A DNA stretch of 64,000 bases from assembly GCA_051954695.1 (NCBI GenBank), contig JBQCHL010000002.1, positions 62,001 to 126,000 of the forward strand, read 5' to 3'. Shown here piece after piece: positions 35,790 to 44,019 of the stretch. Made by a program: the position numbers and the translations under genes. This DNA is from Terrimonas_A sp051954695. GTDB lineage: Bacteria > Bacteroidota > Bacteroidia > Chitinophagales > Chitinophagaceae. The notes beneath the pieces are model-generated. The model did not search any database. It saw only the letters and a program-made list of their open reading frames with translations, and was not told where the DNA came from. Each line of letters starts with the position of its first letter. The first letter of the stretch is position 1.

Positions 35790-37571
35790 ATGAAAGCAAC
35801 CATTTTGTTCTTAACGCTGGCTTCACTATCTCTCTCCTCAGAGAGTGTTTTTGCACAAGACAGCCTACGCAGTATCAAAATCCAGAAGGGGCAGGTATAC
35901 CTGAATCTTCCTGTCAGTGAATCAAACCCTTTAACAAAAACAAGTATCAAATATGAAGGGAAATTACTGGACCAGTTTACCCTGAAACTGACCAGTGGAA
36001 AACCGGATTACTGGGTGTTTTTTGATGTATCACCCTACCAGGGAAAGACCTTGACAGTGGAGATATCGAATGTGCATATACCTATAGCAGGAGCGTTCAC
36101 TAATATTACACAGGGCAGCAACAGGAACACAACAATGACACCGGAAGAAAGAGCAAAAGCTTTGCAGATAATTTTTGCAGGTGATAAGTTTCCGGGGCAG
36201 GACAGTGTGTACAGGGAACTAAAACGTCCACAGGTGCATTATTCTGCACAGAGGGGATGGATCAATGATCCCAATGGCCTGATCTATTACAATAACGAAT
36301 ACCATTTATTTTACCAGCACAACCCCTATGGCTGGGCCTGGGGTAATATGCATTGGGGGCATGCCACCAGCAAAGACCTGGTGCATTGGAAAGAATTGCC
36401 TGAAGCGATCTATCCATTTGGAGAAAGGGATGCAGCTTTTTCAGGATCGGCAGTTGTAGATCCAACGAATACTTCCGGCTTTAGAAAAAACGGAATAGAT
36501 CCGCTTATCGCGGTTTATACAAGTACAGGCCGCGGCGAGTGCCTCAAGCTAAGCTATGATAACGGAAAAACATTTACTGAATATGAAGGCAATCCCATAA
36601 TAAAGCATCAGGGACGTGATCCTAAAGTGTTTTGGTATGAGCCCGGAAAACACTGGGTAATGGTGGTATGGGACTTTGGAAGAACAAAGCTGATGTCGAC
36701 CCGCGATACGGCTATCATCAATCAACATGTTATTTATACTTCACCTGATCTGAAGAACTGGACATACCAATCCGGTGTAGATGGCTTCTTTGAATGTCCT
36801 GAACTGTTTGAGCTGCCTGTGGAAGGCGAACCCGGTCAAAAGAAATGGGTGATGTATGATGCCACAGGAAGGTATCTTCTGGGTGATTTTGATGGCAAGA
36901 AATTTTCGGTCACTCAACAAATGAGGCAATATGATTTTGGTGGCGGTTATTTTTATGCTTCCCAAACCTATAATAATACACCTGATCATCGTCGTGTTCA
37001 GGTAGGCTGGGGGCGCGGCATTATACAGACCGATATGCCGTTTAACCAGGCGATGCTTTTTCCTACAGAATTAAAACTGAAGAGATCATTTGATGGCATC
37101 AGGCTTTGCCCTGAACCGATCAAAGAAATAGTATCGCTTCATAAGAACAGCCAGGTGCTGTCTGATAAAATGCTGCGGGTTAATGCCGGGGTGTCTGTGC
37201 CTGTAAGCGGAGAACCTTTACATGTAAAAGCTATATTTGAAAAAGGAGACGCCAGGGAATTTGGTCTGAATGTGCTGGGGTATGAACTGTCGTATAATAG
37301 CCTGTTGGGTGAGTTTTCAACAATACAAGGGCAGAAGAATATCAAAACAAACTATGTAAACCCCGACTCAGAGGAATTCATCATTGAAGCCATTGTAGAT
37401 AAAAACATACTGGAAGTGTTCGTGAATGGCGGGGAGTTGTATTATGCCATGCCGTTTGATGGAGATAAAAGTAAAGTGGTGGATATATTTATCAAAGGGC
37501 GTGGAAATAGCAGCAAAGCATTGCTGAAAAAGCTGGAAGTGCATGAACTGAACTCTATCTGGAAAGAATAA
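35790..37571 (+). CDS. GH32 beta-fructosidase (levanase/inulinase type) with N-terminal DUF4980 domain
   Basis: 593 residues; signal to about Q23. An N-terminal beta-sandwich (about 25-130, DUF4980, IKIQKGQVYLNLPVSES, YWVFFDVSPYQGKTLTVEI) precedes a canonical GH32 propeller: WINDPNG (Asp160), FSGSAV, GRDPKVFW (Asp277), GFFECPELFEL (acid/base Glu335), and a C-terminal sandwich. All three catalytic acids are present, so this is the sure hydrolase of the locus, releasing fructose from fructans or fructo-oligosaccharides. The DUF4980-GH32 layout is the usual Bacteroidota exo-fructanase. Confidence 0.93.
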   Translation: MKATILFLTLASLSLSSESVFAQDSLRSIKIQKGQVYLNLPVSESNPLTKTSIKYEGKLLDQFTLKLTSGKPDYWVFFDVSPYQGKTLTVEISNVHIPIAGAFTNITQGSNRNTTMTPEERAKALQIIFAGDKFPGQDSVYRELKRPQVHYSAQRGWINDPNGLIYYNNEYHLFYQHNPYGWAWGNMHWGHATSKDLVHWKELPEAIYPFGERDAAFSGSAVVDPTNTSGFRKNGIDPLIAVYTSTGRGECLKLSYDNGKTFTEYEGNPIIKHQGRDPKVFWYEPGKHWVMVVWDFGRTKLMSTRDTAIINQHVIYTSPDLKNWTYQSGVDGFFECPELFELPVEGEPGQKKWVMYDATGRYLLGDFDGKKFSVTQQMRQYDFGGGYFYASQTYNNTPDHRRVQVGWGRGIIQTDMPFNQAMLFPTELKLKRSFDGIRLCPEPIKEIVSLHKNSQVLSDKMLRVNAGVSVPVSGEPLHVKAIFEKGDAREFGLNVLGYELSYNSLLGEFSTIQGQKNIKTNYVNPDSEEFIIEAIVDKNILEVFVNGGELYYAMPFDGDKSKVVDIFIKGRGNSSKALLKKLEVHELNSIWKE

Positions 37572-37581
37572 GCTAAAATAT

Positions 37582-38058
37582 ATGTTGCGTTGGTTTTTAA
37601 CAGGGATGTTTGTTGTAGTAACGGGGGTGGCTGCCTTTGCACAAAAAGGCAAGCTGCCCCCTTTCAGGATGGTACAGGAGAATGGGGTAGTTTTTAAAGC
37701 CGAACAGCTCCCTGTCGGCAAGCCTATACTGCTGGTTTATTTTTCTCCAGACTGTGATCATTGTGCTGTATTGGCCAAACAACTTTTTAAAAAGGACAAC
37801 CCATTTAAAAAAGCTTCGATTGCGATGATTACTTTTTTACCATTGGATAAAGTAGCGCAGTTTAACCGTAAATATGCCACCAATACCTTTAAAAATGTGT
37901 TTGTTGGAACGGAAGGAGGATCGTTTTTTCTGCGTAAGTATTTTGGGATTATGGATATGCCTTTTGTTGCGTTGTATGATAAGGATGGAAATCTTTTACA
38001 AAAGTATGAAAGAGATATCCCGTTTGACAGCCTCTCTGCTAAACTAAATAAATTATGA
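37582..38058 (+). CDS. Exported thioredoxin-like protein at end of fructan operon
   Basis: 158 residues; signal MLRWFLTGMFVVVTGVAAFAQ. Thioredoxin/TlpA fold with the redox motif CDHC in YFSPDCDHCAVLAKQLF (about residues 57-60) and cis-Pro region MDMPFVALYD. It begins 10 bases after the GH32 stop, so it is translated from the same transcript. A periplasmic disulfide or thiol role is likely; its link to fructan use is unknown. Convergent with the peroxidase gene. Confidence 0.82.
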   Translation: MLRWFLTGMFVVVTGVAAFAQKGKLPPFRMVQENGVVFKAEQLPVGKPILLVYFSPDCDHCAVLAKQLFKKDNPFKKASIAMITFLPLDKVAQFNRKYATNTFKNVFVGTEGGSFFLRKYFGIMDMPFVALYDKDGNLLQKYERDIPFDSLSAKLNKL

Positions 38059-38099
38059 ATAGATTCCTTTCCTGGGTATGATCAGGACTGTCTATTGTT

Positions 38100-39059
38100 C
38101 TATAGACGCTTCTTTTCAAGCGATGCACTGGTAAGAGAACGAAGAAAGTTTTCAATATCCTGCTTATCCTGTTCCGATAAATTCAGTGGCTTTGACAGCA
38201 GGGTATCCCTGTTCACCGGATCTCCCACCACTTTGTCGGGCTGATCATAATAATCAATCACCTCTCGCAGTGTTTTAAACATGCCATTGTGCATGTAGGG
38301 AGCGGTTAACGCAATATTCCGTAAGGGGCCGATCTTGAACATGCCTAAGTCTGCCGTGTTTTTGGTAAGGGCTGCCCGTCCGCTATCATTTAAATTTTTT
38401 CCGTTGAACAAACCAATATTCCTGAATTCGGTATTGCTGAAATCCGTTCCGAAATGACACTTGATACACTTGGCGCTGCCGTTGAACAATTCAAAACCTC
38501 TTTTCACTGATTCACTAACAGCAGATTCATTATCATTCGTCTTCCATTCATCAAATGGAGAATCGCTGGTTTCCATGGAATGCTGAAATGCCGCTAATGC
38601 TTTGCCCAGGTTTTTTGCCGAAGGTTTTTCGCCAAATATTTGCCGGAATGCTTTATTATAAAATTCGCTTTGTGTCAAGCGATCAATGGCACTGTCTATC
38701 GGCAAATTCATTTCTAAAGGGTTAGTAATAGGAAACATGGCCTGTGCTTCAAGCGTTGTGGCCCTTCCATCCCAGAAAAAGAAAGCAGCTGAATTCAGGT
38801 TCATGGCCGATGGTGTGTTACGCAATCCCATCCTGTCAAATACGCCCGGGCTTACAGCACTGGTATCGGCAAATGCAAATTCCGGTTTATGACAACTGGC
38901 ACAACTGATCTTTTTAGTGGATGATAAGATGGTGTCAAAGAATAATTGTTTACCGAGGGCAATATCATCCTTGGGTAATGCATTGGCATTACTGCAGAAT
39001 GAATTGGACAATATCACTACGCCGGCTATAAGTAATATGGTAATGAAATAAATTTTCAT
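38100..39059 (-). CDS. Di-heme cytochrome c peroxidase (CcpA/MauG family)
   Basis: 319 residues; signal/anchor about 1-25. Two c-type heme motifs, CASCH (Cys53-His57) and CIKCH (Cys198-His202), with the family segments GLRNTPSAMNLNSAAFFFWDGRA, LEMNLPIDSAIDRL and GPLRNIALTAPYMHNGMFKTL. It reduces hydrogen peroxide in the periplasm with electrons from small cytochromes. Third gene after two small lipoprotein genes on the same strand (28-base gap), likely one transcript. Confidence 0.9.
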   Translation of the reverse strand: MKIYFITILLIAGVVILSNSFCSNANALPKDDIALGKQLFFDTILSSTKKISCASCHKPEFAFADTSAVSPGVFDRMGLRNTPSAMNLNSAAFFFWDGRATTLEAQAMFPITNPLEMNLPIDSAIDRLTQSEFYNKAFRQIFGEKPSAKNLGKALAAFQHSMETSDSPFDEWKTNDNESAVSESVKRGFELFNGSAKCIKCHFGTDFSNTEFRNIGLFNGKNLNDSGRAALTKNTADLGMFKIGPLRNIALTAPYMHNGMFKTLREVIDYYDQPDKVVGDPVNRDTLLSKPLNLSEQDKQDIENFLRSLTSASLEKKRL

Positions 39060-39087
39060 GATACTGCTTTTAGTGTGTGACGGCCTC

Positions 39088-39459
39088 TTATTTTTTTATA
39101 CGATGCAGCACAGCGCCATCCATATCTAACCGCCGCGGCTCGCAACTGTCTTCAACAGCTTTGAAACGGATGGAATCGCCACTCAGAAAGTCGATGGTAT
39201 AAGTGCCATAATATTCTGCGTTTCCTCCGCAGATAGGATCATAAGATCTTAAAGTATCATTTTTAAAAAGGGATTTTCCACTGCTGAACAGCTTCCCGCC
39301 TACGTAGTAATCATGTGTGCCATTATTGCGGAAACGTACTTCAGCCATGGGGCCGCTTTTGAACCTTAAGCTCCATTTACCATAAATGTTGTGGTCATTA
39401 CTACTTTGCTGGCAGGAAAAAAACAGTATGCTTATCAGGAAACAAAAAATGAGTTTCAT
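39088..39459 (-). CDS. Small lipocalin-like lipoprotein (paralogue A)
   Basis: 123 residues; lipobox FFSC (Cys16). Beta-rich, opening with NIYGKWSLRFKSG, a calycin/lipocalin-like start, then NNGTHDYYVGGKLFSSGKS, YYGTYTIDFLSGDSIRFKAVEDSCEPRR. Clearly paralogous to the next gene upstream (NI.G.W, NG..D...GKL..SG, Y.GLY, DSI.F, .D.C..R). Both keep a matching Cys pair (ICGGN and DSC here), probably a disulfide. 28 bases before the peroxidase gene. Ligand unknown. Confidence 0.72.
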   Translation of the reverse strand: MKLIFCFLISILFFSCQQSSNDHNIYGKWSLRFKSGPMAEVRFRNNGTHDYYVGGKLFSSGKSLFKNDTLRSYDPICGGNAEYYGTYTIDFLSGDSIRFKAVEDSCEPRRLDMDGAVLHRIKK

Positions 39460-39483
39460 AAAAGAAGGTTTAATGGTTGATGG

Positions 39484-39870
39484 TTATTTTTTTACTCTTT
39501 TCATGGCTACCCCATTTGAGCCATGGATCCTTTCCTGGCAGGTATCCTGCAGCATCTTAAAGCTGACAGAATCCTTGTAATAGGTTAGTTTATATAATCC
39601 TTCGTATGCCATATCACAATTGCCATCCCTGAAGTAGATGGAGTCGCCTACTGTTCGATACTTACCGCTTACGACCAGCTTACCGTCAATAAAAGCATCA
39701 TAGTTGCCATTGTCTTTAAAGCGGCCGATGACCAGGTATGGTTTTCCCTGGTTATCCAAATTCGCATCCCATTCACCTACGATATTATGATCGGGTTGTT
39801 CTTCCTGTGCATTATTATTACAGGCGCTGAAAAGAAGGATCAGGCTCAATACAGTAAGGAGTTGTTTCAT
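39484..39870 (-). CDS. Small lipocalin-like lipoprotein (paralogue B)
   Basis: 128 residues; lipobox LFSAC (Cys17) followed by NNNAQEEQ. Same fold and motif order as paralogue A: HNIVGEWDANLD, FKDNGNYDAFIDGKLVVSGKYR, YEGLYKLTYYKDSVSFKMLQDTCQERIHG. First gene of a probable three-gene unit with paralogue A (24-base gap) and the di-heme peroxidase. Function unknown; a heme- or lipid-binding calycin is one option. Confidence 0.72.
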   Translation of the reverse strand: MKQLLTVLSLILLFSACNNNAQEEQPDHNIVGEWDANLDNQGKPYLVIGRFKDNGNYDAFIDGKLVVSGKYRTVGDSIYFRDGNCDMAYEGLYKLTYYKDSVSFKMLQDTCQERIHGSNGVAMKRVKK

Positions 39871-39919
39871 GTTTGATTATTTACGGGTGCTGATGAATGT
39901 TTTTCAAAACTATAGCCGG

Positions 39920-39961
39920 AAAAAAGAAAAGGCATTTGCAGTTGTTGCAAATGCCTTTGAA
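39920..39961 (-). terminator. Terminator of the hybrid sensor gene
   Basis: AAAGGCATTTGCA (39928-39940), loop GTTGT, TGCAAATGCCTTT (39946-39958): 13-base perfect stem. On the minus strand the stem is followed by TCTTTTTT, as expected for termination of the sensor gene ending at 40035. Confidence 0.8.
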
Positions 39962-40034
39962 CATGTTGTAACCCCGAGTTATTGATTTACAGACTTTTGC
40001 TGTTGTTGCAGCAATGTTTGTTTTTGTTGCACGA

Positions 40035-43031
40035 TCAGGAAATGGCTCCTTGTTCCGGAACAGCGCTGGGCGGGTAGCCGAAATGTTTTGAAAAGGCAGT
40101 GGAGAAATTGGCGGGATTGGTGTATCCGACTTTGTAACAAACTTCAGCCACAGTAGCCGTATGTTGCTGCAAAAGTTCGTGTGCGCGTTGCATGCGGATC
40201 GTACGGATCAATTCGCCAGGACTTTGATCTGTCAGATCTTTCAGTTTTCTATGGAGTTGGGTGCGGCTCAAACCAATTTTCCTTCCCAGGAAATCGATGC
40301 TCAACTGGTCATTGTCCAGGTCGTCTTCGATGGCGTTACGCACTCTTTCAAGGAATTTCTTTTCTATGGAAGGCAGCTCTTCTGTGACCGTGATCCAGTT
40401 ATTGCCTTTACTGTACTTTTTACGTAATTGCTGTCGTGTGCGGATCAGGTTCTCTATCAATGCCAGCAGTTCTTCTTTATCAAAGGGTTTGGAAAGATAG
40501 GCATCAGCACCGGTTTCAATCCCCTGTATGCGGCTATCGCGGTCCGTTTTAGCTGTAAGCATGATCACAGGGATGTGGCTGGTGCGCTCATCTGTTTTTA
40601 GAGCAGCACAGAGTTCATACCCATTTTTCCGGGGCATCATCAGATCAGTGATCACCAGGGTGGGAACGGATTCCAGTGCTGTTTTGATACCATCTTCACC
40701 GTCCTTTGCGATAAGCACTGTATAATTTTCCGGTAATGAAAGCGCGATGAATTGCCTTAATTGTTCATTGTCTTCAACTACCAGTATGGTAGTGGCATCA
40801 GGTTCCATTGCAGGTTCTGTCTCTTTTTCATGTACGTATTCCGGGGTATGATTATTCTGGACATTCATGAATGCTTCTCCACCAGTTGCACTTTCTTCTA
40901 TTTCTTTATAGGGCAGCACTACGGTAAATGTTGTTCCTGCATGTAAAGTGCTTCGTACGGAAATGGAACCTCCCAATAATTCTGTCAGCTCTTTACACAA
41001 GGCAAGACCGATGCCTGCCCCTTCCCTAGATCTTGTGTCTGTTGCATCTGCCTGGTAAAAACGGTCAAATACATAGGGTAGTTTTTCCGGTGGGATGCCT
41101 ATGCCATTGTCCTGTACATTTATTTCAAACTGATGGTCGGCTATTTTTGTAAATGAAACAGTAATAATGCCCTTATCCGTAACAAACTTAAATGAGTTCG
41201 AGAGCAGGTTTTGCAGGATCTTTTCCAGCTTATCCGGATCGGCGCTGATCAATAATTTCTGGGTATCAGTATGAAACGAAAGTTGTACGCCCTTGTGTTC
41301 GGCCAGGGAGCTGAACTGTTGTATATGAAGACGCATCCACCGGACCACATCAAGGGGTTCGTTTTTTATTTCCATTTGTCCGCTTTCCAACCGGCTAAGG
41401 TCAAGCAACTGGTTTACCAATTGCAATAACCGCTCGCTATTTTGCAGAATGAATCCTGCATATTGCCTCGCAGCATCTGTGTCTGCCTGGCGCAACAATT
41501 CTTTTGCCGGGTTGGTGATCAGGGTGAGTGGTGTCCTGAACTCGTGGGTAAGATTTACAAAGAAGCGCGACTTCACTGCATCCATTTCTTTCAGCCGCTC
41601 TGCCTGCTGCCGCACCTGTGCTGTACGCTCCAGTACGGTTTTTTCCAGTTGTGTGGCGTGTTCGGTTATCAGGCGGTTCTTTTCCTGTTCCTGTGCCAGG
41701 TTTGCATCGGTCAGTTTCTTGTTTTCTTCCAGCTGTCTTTCCAGGTTGCGGTTAGTGGAAGCTACATCCAATGCGATGTAAATGGAAAACAATACAGGCA
41801 TTAACAGGTTGCCCCATGCAAAGCCGATCATTACTTCTTCGAAAGTAAACCAGCCGAACCGGTTCGATCCTACAAAAGCCCCCATTATATAAAACAGGAT
41901 CAACCCTGCAGCGATCAGCCCTAATTTTTTGTTTCCTTTTCTGATAGCCTTTATTATGGCGATCATCGCATCGGTGTATACTACCAATGCAAACAGCATC
42001 TGGTACCAGTTTGACAAAGATTCTTTTAAGGGATCATAATACAGGCTATACCAATCAATCCAAACCCAGGCGGCAAGTGCCAGGGAGAGGATTACAATTA
42101 CGATCATTCTCCAGCGGGGGATCTTTTCATAGGCCGCGGCATATAAGAGCAGGCCGCCAAAATTTGAATGTAAAAGAACAAAGCCAATAAAAAGTTTGGT
42201 ATAGAGCACCTGCAATCCGGGATCTGTTGCTGCCACAGTCTGATATCTTGCATAAAGCCCGATGGCTACTGCAGAAACGAACAACACATAATATAGGTTT
42301 ATTTTCTTTTTGGGATAGAAGATAAACAATAGCGAGTGCAGGAGAATAAGGATACAGGCCGCCGATGCGCTCTGCAAAAGATAATCCATGAAGCGTTGGG
42401 ACTTTTTTTGTGCTGCATTCATCTGGTGCAGGTCCTGTATATAGGAGTTGAAGCCAACAAAATTGGGGAAGAAATTACCATAATGACTATAGCGGATAGC
42501 GAGAAGGTGTGGCAGGGTATCGGTGATTGCAAGTGGTATGGTTAGATAGGGATTCCTGACAGACTTCATGGTTTCTTTTGAATGTCCGAGTTGTCCCAGT
42601 GTCATGATCTTTTTCCCATCAAAATAGGTCTCGGAAGCTGCGTCATGATTGAGATACAATCCCCAGGTGTTTGTGGAAGCCAGGTCTGATTTTTTGACCC
42701 AGATACGGAACCAGCCAAAGCCTGACCAGCTTTTTGGCAGATCCGCTCTTTTAAACTTTCCTGTGCCGAAATTGGTTCCTGCAATACTATCCCAGTGATT
42801 GTCCTGGTAAACCGGGCTGGCCCAGGCCAGGCTATCGCCGGAATGAAACTTCCACTGACGGTTATCCAGCCGTAAGGGCCTGGCATTATTACTATCTGAA
42901 AGTATTACCGGATTATGTTGAGCAAAGGGACACAGGAATAAAAGGCTGCCGATGATCGTAAGGGCCCAATAGAGTGGGTTTTGTTTCCTGATATGACCAT
43001 TACTTTTAGTACCGGCAGTAAACATGTTCAA
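40035..43031 (-). CDS. Hybrid two-component sensor/AraC regulator with extracellular beta-sandwich and 7-TM input
   Basis: 998 residues. Leader/anchor about 20-40; periplasmic galactose-binding-like beta-sandwich about 50-205 (RQWKFHSGDSLAWASPVYQDNHWDSI, GFGWFRIWVKK, GLYLNHDAASETYFDGKKI), like the N-terminal sandwich of GH2 enzymes; 7TMR-DISM-type seven helices about 215-420; coiled coil; HisKA NLTHEFRTP; HATPase with LLSNSFKF and GAGIGLALCKEL; receiver with VITDLMMPRKNG; AraC domain (PGELIRTIRMQRAHELLQQ, YTNPANFSTAFSKHFG). Combines sensing, phospho-relay and DNA binding in one chain. Its target genes are not obvious: no SusC/D lies beside it. Confidence 0.9.
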   Translation of the reverse strand: MNMFTAGTKSNGHIRKQNPLYWALTIIGSLLFLCPFAQHNPVILSDSNNARPLRLDNRQWKFHSGDSLAWASPVYQDNHWDSIAGTNFGTGKFKRADLPKSWSGFGWFRIWVKKSDLASTNTWGLYLNHDAASETYFDGKKIMTLGQLGHSKETMKSVRNPYLTIPLAITDTLPHLLAIRYSHYGNFFPNFVGFNSYIQDLHQMNAAQKKSQRFMDYLLQSASAACILILLHSLLFIFYPKKKINLYYVLFVSAVAIGLYARYQTVAATDPGLQVLYTKLFIGFVLLHSNFGGLLLYAAAYEKIPRWRMIVIVILSLALAAWVWIDWYSLYYDPLKESLSNWYQMLFALVVYTDAMIAIIKAIRKGNKKLGLIAAGLILFYIMGAFVGSNRFGWFTFEEVMIGFAWGNLLMPVLFSIYIALDVASTNRNLERQLEENKKLTDANLAQEQEKNRLITEHATQLEKTVLERTAQVRQQAERLKEMDAVKSRFFVNLTHEFRTPLTLITNPAKELLRQADTDAARQYAGFILQNSERLLQLVNQLLDLSRLESGQMEIKNEPLDVVRWMRLHIQQFSSLAEHKGVQLSFHTDTQKLLISADPDKLEKILQNLLSNSFKFVTDKGIITVSFTKIADHQFEINVQDNGIGIPPEKLPYVFDRFYQADATDTRSREGAGIGLALCKELTELLGGSISVRSTLHAGTTFTVVLPYKEIEESATGGEAFMNVQNNHTPEYVHEKETEPAMEPDATTILVVEDNEQLRQFIALSLPENYTVLIAKDGEDGIKTALESVPTLVITDLMMPRKNGYELCAALKTDERTSHIPVIMLTAKTDRDSRIQGIETGADAYLSKPFDKEELLALIENLIRTRQQLRKKYSKGNNWITVTEELPSIEKKFLERVRNAIEDDLDNDQLSIDFLGRKIGLSRTQLHRKLKDLTDQSPGELIRTIRMQRAHELLQQHTATVAEVCYKVGYTNPANFSTAFSKHFGYPPSAVPEQGAIS

Positions 43032-43055
43032 TAGCAGAGTGGTGAGTAATGGAAG

Positions 43056-43268
43056 TTACGAAAGTTTAGTAAGCGCCGATCCTTTATGGGCCGCAATATG
43101 ATCCGTTTTACTGCTTTTGATCTCATATTGCGGATCATTTTCCGTGGCATGATGAGTGTAGCCCTTATAATCAAAATCTTTTGTATGCACTTTTATTATC
43201 GTGCCGGTTACCCTTCCTGCTTCGGAGTTCCAGCTTACCTTATCGCCGACCTTGAATTTTTTTGCCAT
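43056..43268 (-). CDS. DUF2945 (HVA1/TUDOR-like) small protein
   Basis: 70 residues from the ATG at 43268 (a TTG 6 bases earlier is not needed). Matches the DUF2945 family: KFKVGDKVSWNSEAGRVTGTIIKVHTKDF, then YTHHATENDPQYEIKSSKTDHIAAHKGSALTKL. A small SH3/Tudor-like fold of unknown role. Begins 12 bases after the DUF488 gene; the two are probably co-transcribed. Confidence 0.88.
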   Translation of the reverse strand: MAKKFKVGDKVSWNSEAGRVTGTIIKVHTKDFDYKGYTHHATENDPQYEIKSSKTDHIAAHKGSALTKLS

Positions 43269-43280
43269 GATCAATCCCTT

Positions 43281-43823
43281 TTATTGATTAAATAAATCTT
43301 CATCATAGTAAAATACATGACCATTCACCACCCTGGCGGGTGAAGTATAAGGATGCTCTTCTGTTTTGCCTTTTGCCATGATGTGCAATACTGTCCAACC
43401 TTTTGCTTTTAAGTAGTCGGATACCATGGAGCGGTGGCAGCGCCACCAAACTGCTTCGGAACACATATAGGCTGTCCGCTGTTTCAGCGCAATTGCTTCC
43501 AGCTCTGCTACTGATTTTTCAAACTCATCCGTCTCCATATAATCAGCATAGCCTCTGAAAGATTCATTGCGCCAGCGGTTATTTTTTGAATTCACCCGAG
43601 CCTTTCTTCTGCCGCCCAGCTCTTCGAGATGGATATAATTGATCCCATCCTTTTGCAATTCTTCAGCCAGTTGCTCTTTGTTAAAGCCAGGATATTTCCG
43701 TGAGCCGGGGAAGCGCCTGATATCCACCAATGCCCTGATATCAAATGACTGCAGGATGCTAATGAAATCATTCACACTATGGGTAGAATGCCCTATGGTA
43801 TAGATGGTGTTTTTTTGTGGCAT
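43281..43823 (-). CDS. DUF488 family protein
   Basis: 180 residues. DUF488 motifs: IYTIGHSTHSVNDFISIL at the start, LVDIRRFPGSRKYPGFN, YIHLEELGGRR, FRGYADYM, and MCSEAVWWRCHRSMVSDYL with a conserved Cys and the CHR triad. Function is not established; some members are found with DNA repair or stress genes. Upstream of DUF2945 on the same strand. Confidence 0.9.
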   Translation of the reverse strand: MPQKNTIYTIGHSTHSVNDFISILQSFDIRALVDIRRFPGSRKYPGFNKEQLAEELQKDGINYIHLEELGGRRKARVNSKNNRWRNESFRGYADYMETDEFEKSVAELEAIALKQRTAYMCSEAVWWRCHRSMVSDYLKAKGWTVLHIMAKGKTEEHPYTSPARVVNGHVFYYDEDLFNQ

Positions 43824-44005
43824 TTGCGGTTACATTACAACTGCAATATTCAGTCCATTTCACAGAGTTAATTTACTCAAAATGCTCAGCCCGGCTTTTT
43901 AGAAGGCCTAAAAAACCACCCGCTGGCACCTTTAAGCATCTTTATTACCCGCTTCTCTTTAAAATTAAAAGTTTAAACCACTTCTTTATGTATTTTTCCC
44001 GAAAA

Positions 44006-44017
44006 TAGAGGGTAGCG
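44006..44017 (+). promoter_or_regulatory. TAGAGGGTAGCG motif at the regulator start
   Basis: Matches TAGAGGGTAGTG in the repeat block before the second susC gene (45764-45775) at 11 of 12 bases. It lies 2 bases before the regulator ATG (44020), where a bound protein could block translation or transcription. It may also be chance, since it overlaps the ribosome-binding region. Confidence 0.35.
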
Positions 44018-44019
44018 CA

